From: Eurosta solidaginis
Taxonomy: Eukaryota > Arthropoda > Insecta > Diptera > Tephritidae
Assembly: GCF_040869045.1 (NCBI RefSeq)
Contig: NC_090321.1
Span: forward strand, 128,889,689-128,953,688
DNA: 64,000 nt
Direction: 5' to 3'
Made by a program: the position numbers and the translations under genes. Shown one piece after another: positions 43,085 through 54,231 of the stretch. The notes beneath the pieces were generated by a model. That model had not been told where the DNA came from. It searched no databases and saw only the letters and a program-made list of their open reading frames with translations. The first letter of the stretch is position 1, and every line of letters begins with the position of its first letter.

Positions 43085-44806
43085 AAAACTTTTGAGAACA
43101 CAAAAGAGTTCATATCTAAATACAAAGATGAGATAGTTTTAACTCATGCTGACAAAGGAAACAAGACAGTATTGATGTCCAAAAATATCTATAATGAAAA
43201 AATGAGCAAATTGTTAGATGACCGTAAAGTATACAAAAAATACAGAAAGATCCCACACAACAGCTTATGAGAAAGAACAACATAATTATAAATGAAATGT
43301 TTAAGCAAAACGAAATCGAGCTAAAACAGAAGTTTCAATTATCTAGTGTTGCAGCCATCGCTCCTAGAATATACGGTCTTCCAAAAATACATAAGAAAAA
43401 CATGCCCTTAAGGCCAATTGTATCTTCGACAAAAGTACCATGCTACAACTTATCAAAGCATATTGGAGTTGTACTGAAGAGTATAATATCTGAAGAATAT
43501 AATATAAAGAATTCATTTCAATTAAAAGAAAATGTTAAAAATATCCATATAGAAGATGGCGAAATTCTAATATCTTTTGATGTAGTTTCATTATTTACAA
43601 ACATCCCAATACATTTAGCAATACAAACAATAATGAAAAAGCGGCCAGAGTTGGAAAAACACACAAAAATTTCAATAAACATTTCCAGACTATACTCAAG
43701 TTTTGTCTAAGAGAAAATAATTATTTTATGTACAACTCAACTTTTTATCAGCAAATATACGGCATGCTCATGGGCAATCCCCTATCGTCAACCATAGCTG
43801 ACATAGTTCTTGACAAAATACTTGACGACAGCAAAGCTGAACTTAAAACCCATGACATATATTTCAGATACATAAAAAAGTATGTAGATGATATATTCGA
43901 AATTATAAAGAAAAGGACGCGGAAGACATCTTGAAAATATTGAACGCACAACATACTAAAATAAAATTTACAATGAAAATAGCCTTCCTAGACCTAAAAG
44001 TCGTCCACAAAAATAGAAAATGTACAACGAAATGGTACACGAAAACCATTGCATCGGGGAGAATAATTAATTGCCATTCGAACCATCCGTGGAAGCAAAA
44101 GTTAAACACAGCGAAGAACCTAATTAGAAAATCAATATTACTCACTGACCACGAGTTTATGTCAGAAAACAAACAAAAGATTAAAAACATTTTGTACAAC
44201 AACAGCTATCCACACAAACTTATTGATAAATTAATAGAAAATGTAACAAATAAAATTCGCGGAGATAAAAAGGAAACACAAAAATCCGACGAAATTCACC
44301 AAAAATACATCGGAGTAACATTTATCCCGGATTTAACGGACAACCAAAATCTGCATAAAATAATGAAAATTAAAAATGTGAACTATTAGCACAAGCCAAA
44401 CTTAACTCTAAGAAATATTTTTACAATAACAAAGGATCCGGTGGAAAAAGAGCAACAGAACAACGTAGTATATCAAATAAAATGTAATGGCAAATTGAGT
44501 GAAAAATGTGATCAATACTATATAGGCACAACAAAACGGCAACTGGGTATACGGCTAAATGAACACAGAATAGATCCGAAAAATAAGAAGATGACAACGG
44601 CTCTCGCACAGCACCTTACAAAGAGTAACCATACAGCGGATTTTGAACATGCACAAATATTAGACATAGAAAAAAGAGAAAAAACACGACTAACTTTGGA
44701 GAGCTTAAGAATACAACAAAAAATACACCAGGTTATGAATTGCAAAGAGGACGCTAACAATATAAGCAACATTTATACCGCAGTTGTACAAAGAGCGAAA
44801 AGATAA
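43085..44806 (+). pseudogene. PLE-2 reverse transcriptase and GIY-YIG endonuclease
   Basis: Frames in order: FENTKEFISKYKDEIVL, then IAPRIYGLPKIHKKNMPLRP (43360), ISFDVVSLFTNIPIHLAIQ (43570), YGMLMGNPLSSTIADIV, YVDD at 43881-43892, FLDLKVVHKNRKCTTKW, and at 44441-44806 the endonuclease with CDQYYIGTTKRQLGIRLNEH and FEHAQILDIEKREKTRLTLE. The YYIG and arginine of the GIY-YIG nuclease are visible. These two domains together define canonical Penelope elements, which prime reverse transcription at nicked DNA. Frame breaks near 43264, 43712, 43930 and a stop at 44388 inactivate this copy; it is collinear with PLE-1 and clearly the same family. Confidence 0.9.
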
Positions 44807-44981
44807 TCCCAAATCAGTGCTACTTGATAATATGTAAATATGTGTGTGTGTTTTTAAACTGTGATATTACAATTAGTTAAATAATCAATGTAAGTAACAA
44901 TTGTCAAGATTGAATTTTCATATTTATTGTTGGAAAAAGTTGTTAATTTTTATATATTTGATATATTTTCAAATAAAACAG

Positions 44982-45022
44982 CTTTCTGAGGATGACGCAG
45001 TAAGCGTCGAAACGCGTCAAAG
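44982..45022 (+). ncRNA. Hammerhead-ribozyme-like motif in the PLE-2 3' region
   Basis: The core CTGAGGA (44986-44992) is followed by a 5-bp stem GACGC/GCGTC (44994-44998 with 45004-45008), then GAAA (45009-45012), ACGCGT as a minimal stem III and the predicted cleavage-site C at 45018. CTTT (44982-44985) pairs with AAAG (45019-45022) as stem I. Hammerhead ribozymes with very short stem III are established in the LTR-like ends of Penelope-like elements. One deviation: an extra T at 44993 between the CTGANGA box and stem II. Self-cleavage is therefore plausible, not proven; pairing of two copies may be needed. Confidence 0.6.
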
Positions 45023-45179
45023 AATACAAAAGCAACAAAGTACACTTATTAAAACGACCACAAAATCTTTACCCAGCAAACCATATAGGTTCAAATTGGT
45101 CTAAATAAAAATAGTATTGGACCTATCCATGCTAATTTCTTCTAACTTCGGGCGAGAAAGGGGTTCTGTGCAAAAAAGT

Positions 45180-45590
45180 TCGGATTCCAGCTCCGGTTTC
45201 GGAGTGTCCAGGTTAGTTTTTAAAGGTTATGTAAACAAAAAATTAATATGTTTAGTTCGTTAAGCGGGGATTTCACTCAGTGCTTTTAAATGTATGAAAC
45301 CATTTGTTAGAGTAAATTTTTAATTTATTTCGTAATTTGAAAAAAATTTAAACAACTTGGCTTTATAATGGACAGGGCGATGGTGTTTGTATTTGTTCAA
45401 CCATCGCAGGAATGCAGGCATGAACCTCACTAACGGAAAAGAAGGCTTTGAAGGAGTTTACAATGTATAATCGAATCAGCTGTCACCCTGCCCGTCCCTA
45501 TGTCACTTTGTCTAAAGGTTTTAATACATTTAAAAACAATGAGGTCAATCCCCGCTTAATTTATACAGTACCTGAGCGACCGAGCTTTGC
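45180..45590 (+). repeat. tRNA-like repeat, copy 4 (degenerate)
   Basis: Recognised by its second half: AATTTAAACAACTTGGC, CAGCTGTCACCCTGCCCGTCC and AATGAGGTCAATCCCCGC. The B-box region is decayed (GGCATGAACCTCAC). The order of parts near 45250-45400 looks rearranged, with 3'-half sequence preceding the tRNA-like part as in a tandem pair. Confidence 0.65.
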
Positions 45591-46150
45591 AATCTTTTTT
45601 TATATGTACATATATTATATATTTTTACCTACCAATATTTGATTTCCTTAAAAATAGAATTAATTTCAAATATTTTTTTAGTTATACACTATGACAGTCT
45701 CACAATTTTATTACATTCCAAAAACTTGTAAATTTCACGAATGACAACTATAGTTTAATTAAATGTCAACTTACTTCCCTAAGCACCATCTGTTGGTAAG
45801 TAGTTAAATGGTTAGATGTCATTTTCAAATTGAACATATGCCTCTAGTGTTCAACGGTAGCAAATTACCATGGTGAGAGATCTTTTTGCTATGGTGAGAA
45901 ATCTTTTAAAGGAATCTGTGAGAAATTGCAATTATTCATTTCATATTTGCCAAAATTATACATTGAAATATATTTTGCTAGAATTTGCCACGGTGCCTTG
46001 ATATTGCATTTCAATTTTATTAGCGTGTGTGAAATTAAGAAAATTAAGTCGAATCATGTGTTAGATGTTTTTTAATAAGATTTTTAACTTTAATGTTCTC
46101 CTTTAAAGTTTTAATAGAATATGAGTACGTAGAGTACTATTTCGTCTAAC
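45591..46150. other. AT-rich stretch without a gene
   Basis: No open frame with protein-like composition, no recognisable repeat from elsewhere in the window and no RNA motif. Confidence 0.5.
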
Positions 46151-46164
46151 TACCCCAACCCTAA

Positions 46165-47290
46165 ATGGTAACCCTACTCAAAAATGTCCCTATTGTAATG
46201 CGGAGTGAAATACCTTTCGTTTGATAGCCATATCGGCATATCTCAGGCAATTTCTTTTAATTTCGAATAGGTGGCAACCTTGTGAAACATTTTGAGTGGC
46301 AGCACCTAGGTAGAAAGTCTTAGAAGGTGATACATTACCTCTGTGCAAAATTTCATTTAAATCGGTTGGGCCGTTACCGAGATTGTTCGGCTATACAAAC
46401 ATACAAATATACAAATATACAAATGGCAACCCTACTCAAAAATGTCCCTGTTGTAATGCGGAGTGAAATACCTTTCATTTGATACCCATATCGGCATATC
46501 TCATGCAATTTTTTTTTTTAATTTCGAATTGGTGGCAACTTGTGACACATTCTGAGCGGCAACACCTAGGTAGAAAGTCTTAGAAGGTGATACATTATCT
46601 CTGTGCCAAATTTCATTTAAATCGGTTGAGCCGATCCCGAGATCGTTCAGCTATACAAACAAATTAAAAATGAACGCAATACTAAGCGCTTTAAATTATC
46701 TTTATTTGAATTTTTCCAATAAAATACAAACATACATTTTAATTGGTTCTTACAACTTCAGTAATACTGTCATTACCTTCTTTTTCTATTCTCTTATTTC
46801 ATCTATTTACGTCTATATTGGTTGTTTCCACTTACACTGGCAATTTATTTTGTGGTCAAAAGACCAATCAAACAAAACATACATATATATTTATTTATTT
46901 TAATATGTATTTATTTCTTAAATTTAAGGCGACAATTAATATTCATATTAGATGTTAGATTTCCATAAGTTGTGTAATTTAAGAGTCAACATGTGCGAAA
47001 TTAATGAAATAAACATGGAAATATAAATATATATAAACATACAAATATACAAATTTACAAATGGCGCCCCACTCAAAAATCGCTATTGTAGCGTGGAGTG
47101 AAATACCTTTCATTTGATACCCATATCGGCATATCTCATGCAATTTTTTTTAATTGCGAATAGGTGGCAACCTTGTGAAACATCCTGAGTCGTAACACCT
47201 AGGTATAAAGTCTTAGAAGGTGATACATTATCTCTGTGCCAAATATGGCTATACAAACATACAAATATACAAATATAAAAGAATTGCTCG
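46165..47290 (+). repeat. Three copies of a roughly 250-bp dispersed repeat
   Basis: Units start at 46165, 46422 and 47061 with ATGG(T/C)AACCCTACTCAAAAA and contain CCCATATCGGCATATCTCA, GGTGGCAACCTTGTGA, AGTCTTAGAAGGTGATACA and AAATCGGTTGGGCCG, ending in CTATACAAACATACAAATAT. The first two are tandem with a 257-bp step. The third follows a 370-bp AT-rich interval with no gene (46670-47040). The family is unknown to me; the last unit is truncated before the AAATCGGTT block. Confidence 0.8.
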
Positions 47291-47399
47291 TTTAAAGTTA
47301 TATATATACAAGTAAGGAAGGTTAAGTTCGGGTGTAAACGAACATTACATACTCAGTTGAGAGCTATGGTGACAACATAAGGGAAAATAACCATGTAGG

Positions 47400-49565
47400 A
47401 ATATGAACCGGGGGTAATCCTGGAATGTGTTTGTATGACATGTGTATCAAATGAAAGGTATTAAAGAGTATTTTATGAGGGAGTGGGCCATAGTTCCACA
47501 GGTGGACGCCATTTAGGGATATCGCCATAAAGGTGGATCAGGGTTGACTCTAGAATTTGTTTGTACGATATGGGTATCAAATGAAAGGTGTTAATGAGTA
47601 TTTTAAAAGGGAGTGATCCTTTGTTCCATAGGTGGACGCCGTTTCGAGATATCGCCATAAATGTGGAACAGGGGTGACCCTAGAATTTATTTGTACGATA
47701 TGGGTATCAAATGAAAGGGGTTAATGAACATTTTAAAAGGGAGTGGGCCTTAGTTCTATAGGTGGACGCCTTTTCGAAATATCGACATAAAGGTGGACCA
47801 AGGGTGACTCTAGAATGCGTTTGTACAATATGGGTATCAAACGAAAGGTGTTAATGAGTATTTCAAAAGGGCGAGGGGTTTAGTTCTATAGGTGGACGCC
47901 TTTTCGGGATTCCGCCATTAAGGTGGACCAGGGGTGACTCTAGAATGTGCTTGTACGATATGGGTATCAAATTAAAGGTATTAATGAGGGTTTTAAAAGG
48001 GGGTCGTGGTAGTTGTATAGGTGATCGCCTTTTCGAGATTTCGGCATAAAGGTGGACCAGGGGTGACTCTAGGATGCGTTGGTACAATATGGGTATCAAA
48101 CGAAAGGTGTTAATGAGTATTTTAAAAGGGCGTGGGGCTTAGTTCTATAGGTGGAAGCCTTTTCGAGATATCGCCATAAAGGTGAACCAGGGGTGACTCC
48201 AGGATGCGTTGGTACAATATGGGTATCAAACGAAAGGTGTTAATGAGTATTTTAAAAGGGCGTGGGGCTTAGTTCTATAGGTGGAAGCCTTTTCGAGATA
48301 TCGCCATAAAGGTGAACCAGGGGTGACTCTAGGATGCGTTGGTACAATATGGGTATCAAACGAAAGGTGTTAATGAGTATTTTAAAAGGGCGTGGGGCTT
48401 AGTTCTATAGGTGGAAGCCTTTTCGAGATATCGCCATAAAGGTGAACCAGGGGTGACTCTAGGATGCGTTGGTACAATATGGGTATCAAACGAAAGGTGT
48501 TAATGAGTATTTTAATAGGGAGTGGGCCTTAGTTCTATAGGTGGTCGCCTTTTCGAGATATCGCCATAATTGTGGATCAGGGGTGACTCTAGAATGTGTT
48601 TGTACAATATGGGTATCAAACGAAAGGTGTTAATGAGTATTTTAAAAGGGAGTGGGCCTTAGTTCTATAGGTGGTCGCCTTTTCGAGATATCGCCATAAT
48701 TGTGGACCAGGGGTGACTCTAGAATGTGCTTGTACGATATGGGTATCAGATTAAAGGTATTAATGAGGGTTTTAAAAGGGAGTGGTGGTAGTTGTATAGG
48801 TGGTCGCCTTTTCGAGATATCGCCATTAAAAGGTGGACCAGGGGTGACTCTAGAATGCGTCTGTACAATATGCGTATCAAACGAAAGGTGTTAATGAGTA
48901 TTTTAAAAGGGAGTGGGCCTTAGTTCTATAGGTGGCCCATGGGTGACTCTAGAATGTGTTTTACAATATGGGTATCAAATTAAAAGTATTAATGAGGGTC
49001 TTAAAAGGTAGTGGTGGTAGTTGTATAGGTGGTCGCCTTTTCGAGATATCGGCATAAAGGTGGACCAGAGATGACTCTAGAATTTGTTTGTACGATATGG
49101 ATATCAAATGAAAGGTGTTAATGAGTATTTTAAAAGGGAGTGATCCTTAGTTCCATAGGTGAACGCCGTTTTGAGATATCGCCATAAAGGTGGACCAGGG
49201 GAGGCCCTAGGATTTGTTTGTACGATATGGGTATCAAATGAAAGGGTTTAATGAGCATTTTAAAAGGGAATGGGCCGTAGTTCTATAGGTGGTCGCCTTT
49301 TCGAGATAACGCCATAAAGGTGGACCAGGGGTGACTCTAGAATATGTTTGTACGATATGGGTATCAAATGAAAGGTGTTAATGAGTATTTTAAAAGGGCT
49401 TGGGGCTTAGCTCTATAGGTGGACGCGTTTTCGATATATCGCCATAAAGGTAGACCAGGGGTGACTCTAGAATGTGTTTGTACGATATGGGTATCAAATT
49501 AAAGGTATTAATGAGGCTTTTAAAATGGAGTGATGGTAGTTGTATATGTGATGGCGTTTTCCAGA
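47400..49565 (+). repeat. 130-bp satellite array (Sat-A), about 16-17 units
   Basis: Units begin TAGTTCTATAGGTGGACGCC at 47491, 47621, 47751 and so on. The array holds a block of at least three nearly identical units at 48150-48530 (GGTGAACCAGGGGTGACT, GATGCGTTGGTACAATATG), a sign of recent local amplification by unequal exchange. One unit near 48930 is shortened. Frames such as 47863-48099 are repeat artefacts. Confidence 0.95.
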
Positions 49566-50512
49566 TATCGACCAAAATGTGGACCAGGGTGACCCAGAAC
49601 ATCATCTGTTGGATACCGCTAATTTATTTATAAATATAATACCACGAACAGTATTGCTGCCAAGATTTCAAGGGTTTTTTACTTCGCCCTGCAGAACTTT
49701 TTCATTTCATTCTGCTTAATATGGTAGGTGTCACACCCATTTTACAAAGTTTTTTTCTAAAGTTATATTTTGCGTCAATAAACCAATCCAAATACCATGT
49801 TTCGTCCCTTATTTCGTATTTGATATAGAATTATGGAATTTTTTTCGTTTTTGGTAATTTTCGATATCGAAAAAGTGGGCGTGGTCATAGTCGGATTTCG
49901 GCCATTTTTTATACCAATACAAAGTTAGTTCAGATAAGTACGTGAACTGAGTTTAGTAGAGATATATCAATTTTTGCTCAAGTTATTTTTGTTCGACTTA
50001 TGGCATTAAAAGTTTCCTAGACAAATTAAATGAAAAAGGGCGGAGCCACGCCCATTTTGAAATTTTCTTTTATTTTTGCATTTTACTGTACCATATCATT
50101 ACTGGAGTTAAATGTTGACATAATTTACTTATATACTGTAAAGATATTAAATTTTTTGTTAAAATTTGACTTTAAAAAAAAATTTTTTTAAAAGTGGACG
50201 TGGTCGTTCTCCGATTTTGCTAATTTTTATTAGGCATACATATAGTAATAGGAGTAATTTTCCTGCCAAATTTCATCATGCTATCTTCAACGACTGCCAA
50301 ATTACAGCATGCAAAATTTTAAATTACCTTCTTTTAAAAGTGGGCGGTGCCACGCCCATTGTCCAAAATTTTACTAATTTTCTATTCAGCGTCATCATTT
50401 TAACTCACCTACCAAGTTTCATCGCTTTATTCGTCTTTGGTAATGAATTATCGCACTTTTTCGGTTTTTCGAAATTTTCGATATCGAAAAAGTGGGCGTG
50501 GTTATAGTCCGA

Positions 50513-50548
50513 TATAGATAAGATATAGACACCATTGGTTTATTCTTT
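50513..50548. other. Tail-to-tail junction of the two-headed element
   Basis: Left-half sequence stops at TATAGTCCGATATAGATAA; the right half starts with its tail TATACTCAGTTGAGCAGAG at about 50548. About 30 bp (AGATATAGACACCATTGG, TTTATTCTT) belong to neither. This is the symmetry break and shows the left half was truncated before or during joining. Confidence 0.6.
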
Positions 50549-50691
50549 TTATACTCAGTTGAGCAGAGCTTACAGAGTATATTAACTTTGATTGGATAAC
50601 GGTTGGTTGTACAAGTATAAAGGAATCGAGATAGATATAGACTTCCATATATCAAAATTATCAGGATCGAAAAAAAATTTGATTGAGCAAT

Positions 50692-50713
50692 GTCCGTCCG
50701 TCCGTCTGTCCGT
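50692..50713 (+). repeat. (GTCC/GTCT)n tract
   Basis: GTCCGTCCGTCCGTCTGTCC followed by GTTAACACGATAACTTGAG. Same internal landmark as at 5151-5174 (inverse) and 28214. Confidence 0.9.
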
Positions 50714-51889
50714 TAACACGATAACTTGAGTAAATTTTGAGGTATCTTGATGAAATTTGGTATGTAGGTTCCTGAGCACTCATCTCAGATCTCTATTTAA
50801 AATGAACAATATCGGACTATAACCACGCCCACTTCTCGATATCGAAAATTTCGAAAAACCGAAAAAGTGCGATAATTCATTACCAAAGACGGATAAAACG
50901 ATGAAACTTGGTAGGTGAGTTGAACTGATGACTCTGAATAGAAAATTAGTAAAATTTTGGACAGTGGGCGTGGCACCGCCCTCTTTTCAAAGAAGGTAAT
51001 TTAAAAGTTTTGCAAGCTGTAATTTGGCAGTCGTCGAAGATATCATGATGAAATTTTACAGGAACATTACTCCTATTACTATATGTATGCTTAATGAAAA
51101 TTAGCAAAATCGGAGAACGACCACGCCCACTTTTAAATTTTTTTTTTTTAAATCAAATTTTAACAAAAAATTGGATATATTTACAGTATATAAGTAAATT
51201 ATGTCAACATTCAACTCCAGTAATGATATGGTGCAACAAAATGCAAAAATAAAAGATAATTTCAAAATGGGCGTGGCTCCGCCCTTTTTCATTTAATTTG
51301 TCTAGGATACATTTAAAGCCATAAGTCGAACAAAAATTTACCTATCCTTGTGAAATTTGGTAGGGGCTTAGATTCTGGGACAATAACTTATTTCTGTGAA
51401 AAAGGGCGAAATCGGCTGAAGCCACGCCCATTTTTTATACACAGTCGACCGTCTGTCCTTCCGCTCGGCCGATAACACGATAACTTGAGCAAAAATCGAT
51501 ATATCTTTACTAAACTCAGTTCATGTACTTATCTGAACTCACATTGTATTGGTATAAAAAATGGCCAAAATCCGACTATGACCACGCCCACTTTTTCGAT
51601 ATCGAAAATTACCAAAAACGAAAAAATGCCATAATTCTATACCAAATACGAAAAAAGGGATGAAACATGGTATTTGGATTGGTTTATTGACGCAAAATAT
51701 AACTTTAGAAAAAAACTTTGTAAAATGGGTGTGACACCTACCATATTAAGTAGAATGAAATGAAAAAGTTCTGCAGGGCGAAGTAAAAAACCCTTGAAAT
51801 CTTGGCAGGAATACTGTTCGTGGTATTATATTTATAAATAAATTAGCGGTATCTAACAGATGATGTTCTGGATCACCCTGTTCCACATT

Positions 51890-53700
51890 TTGTTCGATAT
51901 CTGGAAAACGCCTTCACATATACAACTACCACCACTCCCTTTTAAAAGTCTCATTAATACCTTTAATTTGATACCCATATCGTACAAACCCATTCTAGAG
52001 TCACCCCTGGTCCACCTTTATGGCGATATATCGAAAAGGCATCCACCTATAGAACTAAGCCCCATGCGCTTTTAAAATACTCATTAACACCTTTCATTTG
52101 ATACCCATATCGTACAAACATATTCTAGAGTCACCCCTGGTGCACCTTTATGGCGATATCTCGAAAAGTCAACCACCTATAGAACTAAGGCCCACTCCCT
52201 TTTAAAAAGACTCATTACCACCTTTCATTTGATACCCATATCGTACAAACAAAGTCTAGAGTCACCCCTGGTCCACCTTTATGGCGATATCTCGAAAAGG
52301 CGACCACCTATACAACTACAACCACTCCCTTTTAAAACCCTCACTAATACCTTTAATTTGATCCAGATACCGTACAAACACATTCTAGAGTCACCCCTGG
52401 TCCACCTTTATGGCGATATCTCGAAAAGGCGTCCACCTATAGAACTAAGCCCCACGGCCTTTTGAAATACTCATTAACGCCTTTCGTTTGATACCCATAT
52501 TGTACAAACGCATTCTAGAGTCACCCCGGGTCCACCTTTATGGCGATATCTCGAAAAGGCGTCCACCTATAGAACTAAGGCCCACTCCCTTTTAAAATGC
52601 TCATTAACCCCTTTCATTTGATACCCATATCGTACAAACAAATTCTATGGTCACCCCTGGTCCACCTTTATGGCGATATCTCGAAAAGGGCGTCCACCTA
52701 TGGAACTAAGGATCACGCCCTTTTAAAATACTCATTAACACCTTTCGTTTCATACCCATATTGTACAAACGCATTCTAGAGTCACCACTGGTCCACCTTT
52801 ATGCCGATATCTCGAAAAGGCGACCACCTATACAACTACCACCACTCCCTTTTAAAACCCCCATTAGTACCTTTAATTTGATACCCATATCGTACAAACA
52901 CATTCCAGAGTCACCCCTGGTCCACCTTTATGGTGATATCTCGAAAAGGCCTTCACCTATAGAACTAAGACCCACGCCCTTTTAAAATACTCATTAACAC
53001 CTTTCGTTTGATACCCATATTGTACAAACGCATTCTAGAGTCAGCCTTGGTCCACCTAATCCGATATCTCGAAAAGGCGACCACCTATATAACTACCACC
53101 ACTCCCCTTTAAACCCCTCATTAATACCTTTAATTTGATACCCATATCGTACAAACACATTCTAGAGTCACCCCTGGTCCACCTTAATGGCGATATCTCG
53201 AAAAGGCGTCCACCTATAGAACTAAACCCCACGCCCTTTTGGAATACTCATTAACACCTTTCGTTTGATACCCATATTGTACAAACGCATTCTAGAGTCA
53301 CCCCTGGTCCACTTTTATGGCGGTATCTCGAAAAGGCGTTCACCTATAGAACTAAGGCCCACTTCCTTTTAAAATTTTCATTAACCCTTTCATTTCATAC
53401 CCATATCGTACAAACAAATTCTAGGGTCACCCCTGGTCCACCTTTATGGCGATATCTCGAAACGGCGTCCACCTATGGAACTACGGATCACTCCCTTTTA
53501 AAATACTCATTAACACCTTTCCTTTGATACCCATATCGTACAAACAAATTCTAGAGTCAACCCTGATCCACCTTTATGGCTATATCCCTAAATGGCGTCC
53601 ACCTATAAAACTATGGCCCACTCCCTCATAAAATACTCTTTAATACATATCATTTGATAAACATGTCATACAAACACATTCCAGGATTACCCTCGGTTCA
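51890..53700 (-). repeat. 130-bp satellite array (Sat-A), about 14 units
   Basis: Opposite orientation to 47400-49565; units hold TTTGATACCCATATCGTACA, CACCCCTGGTCCACCTTTAT and GGCGATATCTCGAAAAGGC. Unit number differs from the left arm (14 against 16-17), so the two arms are not exact mirror images and have evolved in copy number since pairing. Confidence 0.95.
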
Positions 53701-53797
53701 TTTTCCTACATGGTTATTTTCCCTATGTTGTCACCAAAGCTCTCAACTGAGTATGTAATGTTCGGTTACAACCGAACTTAACCTTCCTTACTTGTTA

Positions 53798-54231
53798 TTT
53801 CTATAATAGAACAAAGCAATTACTAGTTTCCTTGCAACCGCCAAGAGAAGCATAGCTTTGACACATGATAATGTACAAAGTATGTACTGTACAAAGATTA
53901 ATTTTGGAAGAAAGGCACTTGCGATGAGTTTACCAGAACAAATACATGTCGTGCCTGAATGTGTTTTTAACCGTTCAAACATCGCATGATCGTGGGTTCG
54001 AAACCCACTAATGGAAGAAAATTATTTAAACAGATTACAAAGTTTAAGAGAAGCAGGTGTCGCCCTCTCCGTCCGGTTGTCATGTTGTTTAAATTTTTAC
54101 GAAATTATTGAATAAACTGAAAATTCAAAACTGCTTCAAATAAATCTTTTCGTACATTTGAAAGCATTGAGGGAAATCCCCGCTTAGTTAGTACATATAG
54201 TCAACATTGATTAAATCTTTTTAGTTCTTTA
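53798..54231 (+). repeat. tRNA-like repeat, copy 5 (best-preserved T-arm)
   Basis: A unit of about 434 bp that starts TTCTATAATAGAACAAAGC and is followed in tandem by copy 6. It has the clearest tRNA feature in the window: the T-arm GTGGG-TTCGAAA-CCCAC at 53992-54008, with B box GGTTCGAAACC at 53995-54005. The A-box-like part is GTGCCTGAATGTG near 53951. The distal part (GTGTCGCCCTCTCCGTCC, AAATCCCCGCTTAG) matches copies 1-4. Confidence 0.7.

Larger units (their letters stand above)
42940..45120 (+). mobile_element. PLE-2: Penelope-like element with inverted 5' piece
   Basis: The sense-oriented part starts at AAAACTTTTGAGAACAC (43085). Directly before it, 43084-42940 reads as PLE-like N-terminal protein on the opposite strand (LLHCFQLDTTRRQFDKIEEC), so the 5' end is inverted, a rearrangement often seen in Penelope-like and LINE insertions. 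After the coding part comes a 3' region of about 300 bp holding a hammerhead-like motif at 44982-45022. The element is opposite in direction to PLE-1. Confidence 0.8.
47308..53795. mobile_element. Two-headed palindromic satellite element (FB family), 6.5 kb
   Basis: The element begins ACAAGTAAGGAAGGTTAAG and ends in its complement at 53795. Each half has the same order from the outside: head, GTAACCGAACATT and ACTCAGTTGAG-like block, 130-bp satellite array, about 900 bp of unique sequence rich in GGGCGTGG and ATATCGAAAA. The right half also has (GTCCGTCC)n and the tail TATACTCAGTTGAGCAGAGC; the left half lacks the last 280 bp and joins the tail of the right half at 50513-50548. So it is a tail-to-tail pair, resembling Foldback elements in having long inverted arms made of tandem repeats. 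No protein is encoded. TAT stands at the right flank of this and of the half element (42940); a target duplication is unproven. Confidence 0.8.

Noticed and set aside
47473..53631. Repeated short frames reading ISYKHILESPLVHLYGDIS-like peptides
   Set aside because: They come from the 130-bp satellite; the frame changes from unit to unit and there is no start context or domain.
53992..54008. A functional tRNA gene
   Set aside because: Only the T-arm and a rough A box are tRNA-like; there is no acceptor stem or clear anticodon arm, and the block repeats with the flanks.
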